The notes: generated by a model not told the origin, from the letters alone. Shown: positions 15,911-24,165, counted from the first letter of the stretch. The stretch is DNA of 64,000 nt from Micromonospora sp. WMMD1082 (GCF_029626175.1 NZ_JARUBM010000002.1:2108001-2172000); one strand, 5' to 3'. Program-made: numbers and translations.

Positions 15911-16537
15911 TCAGGACTCCTTGACCGCGATGGTCTCGACGGTGTTGGCGACGTGCTCGAAGGCGTCGCAGGCGGCCTCCAACTCGTCGGCCACCTCCTT
16001 CATCTTCAGCACGGTCAACGCGTCGTACTCACCCGAGAAGAGGCGGACCAGCAGCATCCGGTACGCCTGGTCGCCGTCGTTCTCCAGCCGGTTGATCTCG
16101 ATCCAGTAGTCCTCGAGATCCTTCATCGACTTCAGCCGGGGCATCGCGTCGGCGGTCAGCTTCGCCTGCTGGTCGAGGACGTGCACCAGCTCGTGCATCT
16201 CCCGCGGCAGCGACGGCAACTTGGTCAGCCCGTAGAGGTAGAGCAGGTTGCCCACCGCCTCCAGGTGGTCCATCACGTCGTCCAGCAGAGAGCCGAGACG
16301 GTAGATGTCCTCGCGGTCGAACGGGGTGATGAACGTCGAGTTGATCTTCTTGAACAGCTCGTGGGTGATCTGATCGCTGTCGTGCTCCACCTCGGTGAGT
16401 CGATCACTCACCGACTGCACCTCGACATCGGGCAGGGAAAGCTCGTTGAGCAGTTCGGTGCCCCGGACCAGGTTCTGCGCGGCCTTGGTGAAGAGCTCGT
16501 AGAAGGCGCCCTCGTTGGGGCGGAAGGAAAACCTCAC
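15911..16537 (-). CDS. DUF47 / PhoU-like accessory protein of the phosphate transporter
   Basis: A 208-residue, almost fully alpha-helical cytosolic protein starting at GTG 16537 (GAGG about 9 bases upstream). The start MRFSFRPNEGAFYELFTKAA and the later EHDSDQITHELFKKINSTFITPF (E/DxxD metal-binding motif region, TPFDREDI) are typical of the DUF47/YkaA family, relatives of PhoU that partner Pit transporters. The gene is first in the operon with pit. PhoU-like proteins bind metal clusters and modulate phosphate uptake or signalling; the role here is inferred from family and position. Confidence 0.9.
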   Translation of the reverse strand: MRFSFRPNEGAFYELFTKAAQNLVRGTELLNELSLPDVEVQSVSDRLTEVEHDSDQITHELFKKINSTFITPFDREDIYRLGSLLDDVMDHLEAVGNLLYLYGLTKLPSLPREMHELVHVLDQQAKLTADAMPRLKSMKDLEDYWIEINRLENDGDQAYRMLLVRLFSGEYDALTVLKMKEVADELEAACDAFEHVANTVETIAVKES

Positions 16538-16602
16538 AGCACGGACCTCGTCGTGTCGGGTGGAAGGGGTGGCAGCCGCCGCTCCGGCGCCCTGCTGAGG
16601 GA

Positions 16603-16608
16603 ATGCTA
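16603..16608 (-). promoter_or_regulatory. Possible -10 element TAGCAT of the DUF47-pit operon
   Basis: TAGCAT on the minus strand, 66 bases upstream of GTG 16537, with the PHO-box-like repeats 48-86 bases further upstream in an activator-like position. No good -35 hexamer, as often seen at activator-dependent promoters. Confidence 0.4.
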
Positions 16609-16656
16609 GGGAATCGTCAGATCGGCGATGCGGCGGCCCACCCCCGGCCAGGTGTC

Positions 16657-16689
16657 ATTCACCGCTCGTTCAACTGCCGTTCACCTTCA
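16657..16689. promoter_or_regulatory. PHO-box-like triple direct repeat (candidate PhoP site)
   Basis: Three consecutive 11-bp units: ATTCACCGCTC (16657), GTTCAACTGCC (16668) and GTTCACCTTCA (16679). This matches the Streptomyces PHO box plan of GTTCACC plus four free bases at 11-bp period. It overlaps the last codons of ppk2 and sits upstream of the DUF47-pit operon. Confidence 0.6.
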
Positions 16690-17602
16690 ACAGCCCCGCG
16701 GTCCCCAACAGCCGCTCCCGTTCCCCATCGACGTCGAAGTCGGCTGGCGGATACCCCAGATCAAGAGTGTCGAACGTCTCCCGCAGCAGGTGGGCCACCG
16801 CCCAGTCCCGATACCACTTGCGGTCCGCCGGCACCACGTGCCACGGCGCGGCGTCCGTGCCACACCGGCCGAGCAGATCGGCGTACGCGGCCTGGTAGTC
16901 GTCCCAGCGGGCTCGGGCGTCGACGTCGGAGGGGTGGTACTTCCAGTGCTTCGTCGGGTCGTCCAGGCGGGCCAGCAACCGCCGGGCCTGCTCGGTGTGG
17001 GAGATGTGCAGGAAGACCTTGACCACGACCACCCCGGAGTCGGTCAGCTCCCGCTCGAACTCGTCGATCTCGGCGTACCTCGGCCGCCAGACGTCCTCCG
17101 GCGCCCGCTCCTGCACCCGGGGCACCAGCACGTCCTCGTAGTGCGAACGGTTGAAGACACCCAGGTAGCCCGCTGGGGGCAGCGCCCGGCGGATCCGCCA
17201 CAGGAAGTGATGCCGCAACTCCTCGGCGGTCGGCGGACCGAATGCCCGGATGTGTACGCCGAGCGGGTTCATCGCGCCCACCACCCGCTTGATCGTGCCG
17301 TCCTTGCCGCCGCAGTCCATCGCCTGGAGCACCAGCAGCACCCGCCGCCCGGCACCGGGATCGGCCTTCGCGCCGGCGAACAGCATCTCCTGCTGGCGGG
17401 CCAACCCTCGGCCCACCAGCGCGACCTGCCGGCGGGCCCACGCCTTGCGGTCCAGCCCGGTCACCTCGACGTCGGGCAGCCCGGGGGTCGAGCGAGGCTC
17501 GGTCTTCCCGAGGTCCACCGGCCCGCCGGGGGTCGCCCGGAGCAGGTCACGCACCGCGCCGCCGGCCGGCGCCACCACGTCGAGTCCACCGTCGTCCACC
17601 AT
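16670..17602 (-). CDS. Polyphosphate kinase 2 family protein (PPK2)
   Basis: A 310-residue P-loop kinase from ATG 17602; an in-frame start further upstream at 17725 is unlikely, because that stretch reads like the shadow of another frame. Walker A is present as DCGGKDGTIKRVVGAM, followed by the PPK2 landmarks FNRSHYEDVLVPRV (lid and catalytic Asp region), VKVFLHIS and the KYHPSDVDAR segment. PPK2 enzymes transfer phosphate between polyphosphate and nucleotides; the class (NMP- or NDP-phosphorylating) cannot be decided by eye. Its position beside pit and DUF47 suggests a phosphate storage and mobilisation cluster. Confidence 0.88.
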   Translation of the reverse strand: MVDDGGLDVVAPAGGAVRDLLRATPGGPVDLGKTEPRSTPGLPDVEVTGLDRKAWARRQVALVGRGLARQQEMLFAGAKADPGAGRRVLLVLQAMDCGGKDGTIKRVVGAMNPLGVHIRAFGPPTAEELRHHFLWRIRRALPPAGYLGVFNRSHYEDVLVPRVQERAPEDVWRPRYAEIDEFERELTDSGVVVVKVFLHISHTEQARRLLARLDDPTKHWKYHPSDVDARARWDDYQAAYADLLGRCGTDAAPWHVVPADRKWYRDWAVAHLLRETFDTLDLGYPPADFDVDGERERLLGTAGLLKVNGS

Positions 17603-17646
17603 CGGAGCATCATCACCCGCCGGCCGCCGGTCCGCGCGACAGTCCC

Positions 17647-18153
17647 TCAGACGACCAGGGCCAACCACTTGCGGTACGAGGTGGCGAAGGGCTCGGTGCC
17701 GTCGCCGAGCGCGCCGAACAGCCACCGCGCCGCCGCCTCGGCCGCCACCACCAGTTCGTCGGGGTAGCCGAAGCGGACCCGGTGCTCGGCGAACTCGTCC
17801 TCGTCGCGCAGCTCGACCACCCCGGTCTCACGGCGGCGGACCACGTCCAGGTCGAGGTCGACCAGGTGCACGGTGTCCTCCCCCTCCCACCGGGCCGGGC
17901 TGGCGATGTCGCAGTAGACCTCACTGGTCCGCGGCGGCGGGTTGAACATGCCGGTCCACCAGGCGTGATGCGGCACGAGCAGCACGAAGGGGATCTGCTC
18001 GACGGAGGGGCGACCGTGGTAGACCGAGCTGGTGCCGGCGGGCACGCCGAGCCAGACACCGAGGTCGTCCTCGGCCAGCCGGCGGGCCGGGTAGTCGCGG
18101 TGGGCGCTGCCGTCGTACTTGCGGTAGATCACACGGACCACGTCGCTCGGCAT
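17647..18153 (-). CDS. DUF402 domain protein (FomD-like)
   Basis: A 168-residue cytosolic protein. ATG 18153 is chosen over GTG 18162 because TAGGGT lies 7 bases upstream of the ATG, the leaderless spacing seen repeatedly in this window. The DUF402 barrel is visible in VRVIYRKYDGSAHRDYPARR and the YCDIASPARWEGEDTVHLVDLDLDVV segment, whose Asp and Glu residues bind metal in family members. FomD-type proteins hydrolyse nucleoside diphosphates or CMP-linked intermediates. No pathway partner is adjacent; it is divergent from the helicase gene. Confidence 0.83.
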   Translation of the reverse strand: MPSDVVRVIYRKYDGSAHRDYPARRLAEDDLGVWLGVPAGTSSVYHGRPSVEQIPFVLLVPHHAWWTGMFNPPPRTSEVYCDIASPARWEGEDTVHLVDLDLDVVRRRETGVVELRDEDEFAEHRVRFGYPDELVVAAEAAARWLFGALGDGTEPFATSYRKWLALVV

Positions 18154-18160
18154 GAGTCGC

Positions 18161-18166
18161 ACCCTA
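18161..18166 (-). promoter_or_regulatory. -10 element TAGGGT of the leaderless DUF402 gene
   Basis: TAGGGT on the minus strand, 7 bases before ATG 18153. Confidence 0.55.
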
Positions 18167-18247
18167 GCCGATTTCGCCCAGGCCTCGCCGTCGGGAAGTT
18201 ACCGGACGGCGAGGAGGTATTCCGTTCCGTGACGCGGCAACACGGCC

Positions 18248-18260
18248 GTTCGGTACGAAC
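18248..18260. promoter_or_regulatory. Small inverted repeat near the helicase -35 region
   Basis: GTTCG-GTA-CGAAC, a 5-bp-arm inverted repeat ending 18 bases upstream of the -10 element TACCGT. The arms face the opposite way to a LexA box (CGAAC-N4-GTTCG), so it is not called as an SOS box. Confidence 0.3.
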
Positions 18261-18278
18261 CGCGTCCGCCCCGGCGGG

Positions 18279-18284
18279 TACCGT
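18279..18284 (+). promoter_or_regulatory. -10 element TACCGT of the leaderless helicase gene
   Basis: TACCGT, 6 bases before GTG 18291. Confidence 0.5.
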
Positions 18285-18290
18285 GCCACG

Positions 18291-20444
18291 GTGACTCCGC
18301 CCCGCACCGCCACCGGCTCCGGCACCACCCGTGACAAGGCACGCCGCCGCGGTGATCGGCCGGGTGGAACCGAGCTGCTGACCGCCGCGGTCGGCGCGGT
18401 GCCCGGCGGCACGGCCCGGCCGGGCCAGCAGGAGATGGCCGAGGCGATCGAGGAGTGCGTGGCCTCCGGCGAGCACCTCCTGGTGCAGGCCGGCACCGGC
18501 ACCGGCAAGTCCCTGGCCTACCTGGCTCCCGCGTTGACCGTCGACGGTCCGGTGGTGGTCTCCACCGCCACCCTGGCGTTGCAGTCCCAACTGGTCGAGC
18601 ACGACCTGCCCCGGCTGGCCGACGCCGTCGAGCCGCTGCTCGGGCGGCGCCCGACCTTCGCCGTGCTCAAGGGCCGGCACCACTACCTCTGCCTGGCCCG
18701 GCTGGAGAACTCCGCGCAGGACGAACCGGAGGACACCCTCTTCGACGCTCCCGCCGAGCGGCCCGGGGGCGGCGCGCGCTGGCTCGGTGAGGCCGGCCGG
18801 CTCGGCAAGCAGATCCAGCGCCTGCGGGACTGGGCCCTGGACACCGACACCGGTGACCGCGACGAGCTGGATCCGGGCGTCGACGACCAGGCGTGGCGCC
18901 TGGTTTCCATGCCCGCCCGGGAGTGCGTCGGCGCGACCCGCTGCCCGTACGGCCCCGAGTGCTTCGCGGAGGCGTCCCGGGTGCGGGCACGCGAGGCCGA
19001 CATCGTGGTCACCAACCACAGCCTGCTCGCCGTCGACATGCTCGCCGGACGACACATCGTCCCGCCGCACCGGCTGCTCGTCGTCGACGAGGCCCACGAG
19101 TTGGCGGACCGGGTCTCCTCGGCGGCGCAGGCCGAGCTGACCCCGGAGCTGATCGACCGGTCCGCCCGGCGGGCCCGCCCGCTGCTGCGTCCGGAGACGG
19201 CCGAGGCGCTGACCGCGGCCGGCGACGCCCTCGCGGTCGGGCTGGCCGAGGCGCCGGCGGGGCGGATAACCAGCGGCCTGCCGGGCCCGCTGCGGGAGGC
19301 CTGCACGCTGCTGGACGCCGCGACCCGCGCGGCCCTGGACACCATCGGCGACATCAAGGCCGACGACCCCGACCCGGTACGCAAGCAGCAGGCCAAGGCC
19401 ATCCTCGACGAGATGTCCAACACCGCCCAGCGGCTGCTGGAGGAGGCGGAGCACGACGTGGCGTGGGTGGAGCGCAACGACGCCACCGTGCGGCGGGCGC
19501 TGGTGGTGGCACCGCTCTCGGTCGCCGGCACCCTCGCCACCCACCTCTACGACGAGCGGACCGTGGTGGCCACGTCCGCCACGCTCGCGCTGGGCGGCCG
19601 GTTCGACACGGTCGCCCGCGCGTTGGGCCTCGACGCGCCCCCGCCCGCCCCGCCGTCGCCGGCCGCCGCCGCCCTCGCCGACGCGACCCGGCGGCCGGCC
19701 GGCGCGGGCGACCCGGCGGCGCGGGCCGACCCGATCCGAGCAGCCGATCCCGCTGGGCACGTCGACTCCGGCCCGGGGTGGCGCTCGCTCGACGTCGGCT
19801 CCCCGTTCGACTACCCCCGGCAGGGAATCCTCTACGTGGCCGCGCACCTGCCCCGCCCCGGGGTCTCCGGGCTACCCGACCCCGCCGGGGAGGAACTGCT
19901 CAGCCTGGTCACCGCGCTCGGTGGTCGTACGCTCGGGCTCTTCTCCTCCCGGCGGGCCGCGCAGCAGGCGGCGGAGCTGGTACGCGCCCGGACCGACCTG
20001 CCGGTGCTGCTCCAGGGCGAGGAGGCGCTGCCGCTGCTGGTCCGGCGATTCCGGGAGGAGCGGTCGAGCTGCCTGTTCGGCGTGATGTCGCTGTGGCAGG
20101 GGGTGGACGTGCCGGGCGACTCGTGCCAGTTGGTGGTGATCGACCGGCTGCCCTTCCCTCGGCCCGACGAACCGCTCGCCGCGGCCCGGGCGGCGGCGGT
20201 GGACGCCCAGGGCGGCTCCGGCTTCGCCGCGGTCAGTGTCCCGATCGCGGCGGTACGCCTGGCGCAGGGCGTGGGCCGGCTGATCCGGGCCACCGGGGAC
20301 CGGGGCGTGGTGGCGGTGCTCGACTCCCGGCTGGAGACGGCGCGGGGCTACGGCCCGTTCCTGCGCCGCTCGTTGCCCCCGTTCTGGTACACGACCCGCC
20401 CGGAGGTGGTCCGGGGCGCCCTCACCCGGCTCGCCACGACCTGA
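18291..20444 (+). CDS. DinG/XPD-like ATP-dependent DNA helicase
   Basis: A 717-residue superfamily 2 helicase. Motif I is VQAGTGTGKSLAYL (about 65-78) and motif II is VVDEAHEL (about 265). An iron-sulfur cluster domain lies between them, with cysteines in HHYLCLAR, RECVGATRCPYGPECF. C-terminal helicase motifs include LFSSRRAAQQAAELV, FGVMSLWQGVDVPGDSC and QGVGRLIRATGDRGVV (motif VI). This layout is that of DinG, a 5'-to-3' helicase that unwinds R-loops and damaged forks in known members. The segment between about 440 and 510 is a Pro/Ala-rich insertion. It is a single-gene unit. Confidence 0.9.
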   Translation: MTPPRTATGSGTTRDKARRRGDRPGGTELLTAAVGAVPGGTARPGQQEMAEAIEECVASGEHLLVQAGTGTGKSLAYLAPALTVDGPVVVSTATLALQSQLVEHDLPRLADAVEPLLGRRPTFAVLKGRHHYLCLARLENSAQDEPEDTLFDAPAERPGGGARWLGEAGRLGKQIQRLRDWALDTDTGDRDELDPGVDDQAWRLVSMPARECVGATRCPYGPECFAEASRVRAREADIVVTNHSLLAVDMLAGRHIVPPHRLLVVDEAHELADRVSSAAQAELTPELIDRSARRARPLLRPETAEALTAAGDALAVGLAEAPAGRITSGLPGPLREACTLLDAATRAALDTIGDIKADDPDPVRKQQAKAILDEMSNTAQRLLEEAEHDVAWVERNDATVRRALVVAPLSVAGTLATHLYDERTVVATSATLALGGRFDTVARALGLDAPPPAPPSPAAAALADATRRPAGAGDPAARADPIRAADPAGHVDSGPGWRSLDVGSPFDYPRQGILYVAAHLPRPGVSGLPDPAGEELLSLVTALGGRTLGLFSSRRAAQQAAELVRARTDLPVLLQGEEALPLLVRRFREERSSCLFGVMSLWQGVDVPGDSCQLVVIDRLPFPRPDEPLAAARAAAVDAQGGSGFAAVSVPIAAVRLAQGVGRLIRATGDRGVVAVLDSRLETARGYGPFLRRSLPPFWYTTRPEVVRGALTRLATT

Positions 20445-20506
20445 GCCGGCCCAACGCGGCCGGGCCGACGCGAGCCGGCGTCATCGACGCGCGCAGGCGC
20501 GGCGGG

Positions 20507-21808
20507 TCAGGGCGCGCGGGAGGCGACGACGACCGCGTCGGGTGGGGTGTCGGGGACGCGGCGGGCGGCGAGGCGGCGTACCGCGGTGTTGAGGATCGCG
20601 ATCACCGGCACCGCGACCAGCGCACCGGTGATCCCGGCGAGCACCACGCCGGCCGCCAGACCGATGATCACCGCGAGCGGGTGGATGGCCACCGCCCTGC
20701 CCATGATCAGCGGCTGGAGGACGTGCCCCTCCACCTGCTGCACCCCGATCACCGCACCAAGGATGATCAACGCGGTCACCGGCCCGCTGTCGACCAGCGC
20801 GACCAGCACCGCCACGCCGCCGGAGAGCGTCGCGCCGACGATCGGGATGAACGCCCCCAGGAAGACCAGGGCGGCCAGCGGGAAGGCGAACGGGACGTCG
20901 AAGATGACCAGGAAGATGCCGATACCGACGGCGTCGATGAAGGCGACCAGCACCGTCGCCCGCACGTAGGCGACCAGGGTCGCCCAGGAGGCCCGGCCGG
21001 CGTCGTCGACCCGCCAGCGCGCGGCGACCGGCAGCAGCCGGACCAGGAAGCGCCAGATTATGTTGCCGTCGCGCAGGAAGAAGAAGGTCGCGAAGAGCAC
21101 CAGCACCGCACCGGTCAACACCTCGGCCAGGGTCGCCGCGGTGGAGAGGGCGCCGCTGGTGAACTGCTCGGTGTTGTTGTTCACCCACTGCTGGATCTCG
21201 TCGAGATACCGGCTGAGGTCGTTGTCCGACAGGTGCAGCGGCCCGGTCTTGAGCCACTCCTGGATCTGCTCCAGGCCCTGCGTCGACCTCGCGGTCAGTT
21301 CCGGGACGCCCTTGATGAACTCGTTGACCACCAGGGTCAGCGTGCCGATCACCGCGGCCAGCCCGGCGACCAGCACCACGGCGGTCGCCAGCGATCTCGG
21401 CAGCCGCGCCCGCAGCAGCCACCCCACCGCGGGTGCCAGCAGCGCCGACAGCAGCAACGCCACCGCCAGCGGAATGATCACGATGCTGATCGTGCCGACG
21501 AGTTTCAGCAGCGCCCAGAAGACGATGCCGATGACGATCAGTCGCCAGGACCAGGCGGCGGCGATCCGCAGCGCGTGCGGCACGTCGGCGTCGTCGCGGC
21601 TGGAGGTGGAGTTGTGCGCGGCGGCGGGCGGCTCCTCGTCACCGACCACGGTCGCGCCCTCCGGCGCTGCGGGCCCGGGGCTCGACGGCGAGGCCACCCG
21701 GGCCGGTGCGGGGACATCGGCGGGGGTGTTGCGGCCGGCGCGGACAGATTCCCGCCCTGACTCGTACGCGCGACGCAGCCGCCCGCGTATCCGCTCGAAG
21801 CGGCTCAA
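20507..21808 (-). CDS. AI-2E family (PerM-like) membrane transporter
   Basis: A 433-residue membrane protein. The frame is open far upstream, but TTG 21808 has GGGAGG at a 5-base spacing; the GTG at 21814 overlaps that site and cannot be used. A cytoplasmic region (about 1-70, Arg-rich then Pro/Ala-rich) is followed by about seven to eight hydrophobic segments. Family landmarks are a long soluble loop (about 165-225), FFFLRDGNIIW, and the conserved C-terminal segment GAFIPIVGATLSGGVAVLVAL with VIGVQQVEGHVLQPLIMGRAV. Family members include AI-2 exporters and Na+(Li+)/H+ antiporters; the cargo is unknown here. Confidence 0.88.
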   Translation of the reverse strand: MSRFERIRGRLRRAYESGRESVRAGRNTPADVPAPARVASPSSPGPAAPEGATVVGDEEPPAAAHNSTSSRDDADVPHALRIAAAWSWRLIVIGIVFWALLKLVGTISIVIIPLAVALLLSALLAPAVGWLLRARLPRSLATAVVLVAGLAAVIGTLTLVVNEFIKGVPELTARSTQGLEQIQEWLKTGPLHLSDNDLSRYLDEIQQWVNNNTEQFTSGALSTAATLAEVLTGAVLVLFATFFFLRDGNIIWRFLVRLLPVAARWRVDDAGRASWATLVAYVRATVLVAFIDAVGIGIFLVIFDVPFAFPLAALVFLGAFIPIVGATLSGGVAVLVALVDSGPVTALIILGAVIGVQQVEGHVLQPLIMGRAVAIHPLAVIIGLAAGVVLAGITGALVAVPVIAILNTAVRRLAARRVPDTPPDAVVVASRAP

Positions 21809-21960
21809 GCGCACCTCCCGGCAGAGTCGACCTGCGCACGGCGTCAGGTCGGACAGGATACGCCCGACCACTGTCGGTGGGACGGATCCGCCACACATTG
21901 CCCGCGCCGGCCGGCGCGCTAACCCCGGTGACCACCGGCGGCGGGTCGGGAACGACACGG

Positions 21961-21966
21961 TAGCGT
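21961..21966 (+). promoter_or_regulatory. -10 element TAGCGT of the leaderless GroES-like gene
   Basis: TAGCGT, 7 bases before GTG 21974. No CIRCE element is nearby, unlike the groEL gene. Confidence 0.55.
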
Positions 21967-21973
21967 CTGCGGC

Positions 21974-22312
21974 GTGACAGCCGACCCGAATCTCGACTCC
22001 GGCCTGCCCATCCGGCTGCTGCACGACCGGGTGCTGGTGCGGACGGAGGGCAGCGACGGCGAGCGGCGCTCCAGCGCCGGCATCGTGATCCCGGCAACCG
22101 CGGCCGTGGGCAAACGCCTGGCGTGGGCCACCGCGGTGGGCGTCGGCCCGAACGTGCGCGCCATCGTCTCGGGCGACCGGGTGCTCTTCGACCCCGACGA
22201 CCGCTCCGAGGTCGAGTTGCACGGCCGCGGCTACGTGCTGCTGCGCGAGCGCGACGTGCACGCGGTGGCCGCCGAGCGCGTCGAGGAGAACGCGACCGGT
22301 CTCTACCTCTGA
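21974..22312 (+). CDS. GroES-like co-chaperonin
   Basis: A 112-residue Cpn10-fold protein. It has the family start PIRLLHDRVLVRTE, a mobile-loop region with SAGIVIPATAAVGKRLAWATAVGVGP, the GDRVLFDPDD strand and the closing GYVLLRERDVHAV. It is longer at both ends than canonical GroES (about 95-100 residues) and the mobile loop hydrophobic tripeptide appears as IVI, compatible with GroEL binding. It is not linked to a groEL gene and lacks CIRCE, so it may be a specialised paralogue; a canonical groES-groEL1 operon is expected elsewhere in such genomes. Confidence 0.82.
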   Translation: MTADPNLDSGLPIRLLHDRVLVRTEGSDGERRSSAGIVIPATAAVGKRLAWATAVGVGPNVRAIVSGDRVLFDPDDRSEVELHGRGYVLLRERDVHAVAAERVEENATGLYL

Positions 22313-22329
22313 GCGAATCTCTACCTCTG
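22300..22329. repeat. 12-bp direct repeat across the GroES-like stop codon
   Basis: TCTCTACCTCTG occurs at 22300-22311 and again at 22318-22329, an 18-bp offset (six codons), followed by the small palindrome CTCTGCGCAGAG. It looks like a recent slippage duplication of the last codons. Confidence 0.6.
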
Positions 22330-22433
22330 CGCAGAGATCGTTTCTGAGCCCGGCCGCGCCGGTTCCGGCACGCGCGTCGTTTGCCCCGCTCCCCGGCGGG
22401 AAGCCAGCCGCACCACCGGCCTGGGGAGGGACG

Positions 22434-22601
22434 ATGCCGGTATTCGTGAAGAAGGTGCTGGCCTGGGGAAGCCTCGCGTTCCTGATCTACTTCATGGCGT
22501 TCCGGCCGGAGGGGGCGGCGCAGATGTTCAAGGCGATCGGGGCGGCCCTGATGGTGATGGCCCAGGGGCTCGGTGACTTCCTCACCAGCCTGATGACCTG
22601 A
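22434..22601 (+). CDS. Small membrane protein (55 aa)
   Basis: ATG 22434 is preceded by GGGGAGGG with a 3-4 base gap and the frame runs to TGA 22599-22601. The peptide begins MPVFVKKVLAWGSLAFLIYF, a short basic N-terminus leading into a transmembrane segment, and ends with an amphipathic Met/Ala/Gly-rich helix (KAIGAALMVMAQGLGDFLTS). The strong ribosome binding site and coding-like composition support a real gene. No known family recognised; it lies between the GroES-like gene and the convergent PrsW gene. Confidence 0.68.
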   Translation: MPVFVKKVLAWGSLAFLIYFMAFRPEGAAQMFKAIGAALMVMAQGLGDFLTSLMT

Positions 22602-22643
22602 ACCTCGCCCGGGCCGACCGACAGCCCTGCCCGGGCCGGCCGA

Positions 22644-24092
22644 TCAGCGGTGACCGGGCGGCCAGGGCGCGGCAGGGCGGGGACCGTACCATCCGGGCGG
22701 GCCGTAGCCGGGGGGCGGCGGTGGCGGCGGCGGGGCGAGCACCACCGGAATCGGGACCACCGGCTCCTCGGGTGCCGCCACCCACCGCTGCGAACCGTCC
22801 GGGAAGCGCAGGTGATAGCGGTGGCCGTCCCAGACGCCGACCGGGGACTGCGGATCCCGGCCCACGAAGAACGACCGGTAGGCGGCGATCGAGTCCAGCA
22901 GTTCCTGTTCCTCCCGCGCCGTCCGTTCCCGGTCGACGGGGCGGCGATCCAGGCCCCGCGTTGCGCCGTCGCGCAGCAGCGCCAACCGGGTGGCCGCGAA
23001 CTGGTAACCGCGCATCGCCCGTAGGCCGGCGTCCCCGGCCACCCGCCGGGCCCAGACCCGGGCCGCGTGCCGGCGGCCGAGGCTGCTGAGCGCCGCCACC
23101 TCCGGCGGCGTGAGCCAGCCGGCCCGGACGTAGTCCGGCAGGATCCGCTCGGTGAGCCGCCCCTCCCAGGCCCGCAGCCACACGGCCAGGCCGACCATGC
23201 CGAAGAAGATCGGCACCATCACGCCGACGAAGCCGAAGAGCGAGATCAGCACCTCGCCGGTGGCCTGGGTCAGTGTCGGCAGCAGGTTCCACGCCCCGTG
23301 CAGCATCATCGCCAGGAGCAGACCGGCGACCGGGGCGAAGAACCGGACCCGCCGATCCGCCGAGCGCGCCGAGATGCCGAGGCCGATACCGGTCATCGCG
23401 GTGAACAGCGGATGGGCGAACCCGAAAAGCAGGATCCGCACGATGAAGATGGCGATGACCTGTTGCGCTCCGGTGGCCGGACCGTACTCCTCGACGCCCG
23501 AGGCGTACCCGTATCCGCCCAGGTAAAGGATGTTCTCCACCATCGCGAAGCCGATCGCGGAGAGCCCGCAGTAGACCAGGCCGTCGGTGATGCCCGACCA
23601 TTCCCGCCGACGGAAGATCAGCAGCAGGATCGGCCCGAGTGCCTTGGTCAATTCCTCGATGAACGGCGCGACCAGCACCGCGGTGATCCCGATCGGCAGG
23701 TCGCGCTGCTCCAACCAGGTGGCTGCTGTGTCGTTGACCAGCAGTGACGCCGAGGTGGAGACGAAGGCGCCCCAGGCGAAGCAGAAGATCAGGTACTTCA
23801 GCGGCTCGGGTTCGTAGCGGTCGAGCCAGAGGAAGCAGGCCACCAGGACCGGCACCGGCAGGACCGCGGCGGCGGCACCGACCAGCAACGCCTCCGGGCC
23901 GAGGCTGGTGCCGAGCGTGAAGAGCATGAAGATCGCGCAGGCCGCGATCAGCATGATCACCCCGGTCAGTACCAGGGCCCGCCGCCAGCTGAGCCGGCGG
24001 CGTGGCATTCCGGGCACGCCGGAACCCGCGCCTGGTGCAGCGGGCACGGACGGCGACGGCGGCAGGGATCCGCCGGACGGGGTGTCGGCCAT
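22644..24092 (-). CDS. PrsW family intramembrane metalloprotease
   Basis: A 482-residue membrane protein from ATG 24092, supported by TACGCT 6 bases upstream. The cytoplasmic N-terminus is Pro/Gly-rich (about 1-40). About eight to nine hydrophobic segments hold the PrsW motifs: PFIEELTKALG (catalytic EE), FAMVENILYLGG, FAHPLFTAMTG and MMLHGAWNLLP (metal ligands). A soluble C-terminal region (about 300-482) ends in a run of eight prolines and PGYGPPGWYG. In Bacillus PrsW performs site-1 cleavage of an anti-sigma factor; the target here is unknown and no anti-sigma gene is adjacent. Confidence 0.9.
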   Translation of the reverse strand: MADTPSGGSLPPSPSVPAAPGAGSGVPGMPRRRLSWRRALVLTGVIMLIAACAIFMLFTLGTSLGPEALLVGAAAAVLPVPVLVACFLWLDRYEPEPLKYLIFCFAWGAFVSTSASLLVNDTAATWLEQRDLPIGITAVLVAPFIEELTKALGPILLLIFRRREWSGITDGLVYCGLSAIGFAMVENILYLGGYGYASGVEEYGPATGAQQVIAIFIVRILLFGFAHPLFTAMTGIGLGISARSADRRVRFFAPVAGLLLAMMLHGAWNLLPTLTQATGEVLISLFGFVGVMVPIFFGMVGLAVWLRAWEGRLTERILPDYVRAGWLTPPEVAALSSLGRRHAARVWARRVAGDAGLRAMRGYQFAATRLALLRDGATRGLDRRPVDRERTAREEQELLDSIAAYRSFFVGRDPQSPVGVWDGHRYHLRFPDGSQRWVAAPEEPVVPIPVVLAPPPPPPPPGYGPPGWYGPRPAAPWPPGHR

Positions 24093-24098
24093 GCGGTC

Positions 24099-24104
24099 AG
24101 CGTA
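24099..24104 (-). promoter_or_regulatory. -10 element TACGCT of the leaderless prsW-like gene
   Basis: TACGCT on the minus strand, 6 bases before ATG 24092. Confidence 0.5.
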
Positions 24105-24125
24105 GTCACCCACGGCCCACCGGTC

Positions 24126-24165
24126 CGGACGCATGGCCGCACCGGCGGACGCATGGCCGCACCGG
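24126..24165. repeat. 20-bp perfect tandem duplication
   Basis: CGGACGCATGGCCGCACCGG occurs twice in a row (24126-24145 and 24146-24165) in the gap between the FUSC-type and PrsW genes, upstream of the PrsW promoter. Probably a replication slippage product. Confidence 0.8.

Noticed and set aside
18248..18260. LexA (SOS) box upstream of the DinG-like gene
   Set aside because: Arms are GTTCG...CGAAC with a 3-base spacer, the reverse of CGAAC-N4-GTTCG.
18129..19847. 572-codon minus-strand frame over the DinG-like gene
   Set aside because: Shadow frame; no motifs, and helicase motifs lie on the plus strand.
18893..21760. 955-codon plus-strand frame running through the helicase and into the AI-2E transporter
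   Set aside because: Arg/Gly/Ala-rich translation with no motif; both overlapped genes have clear family motifs.
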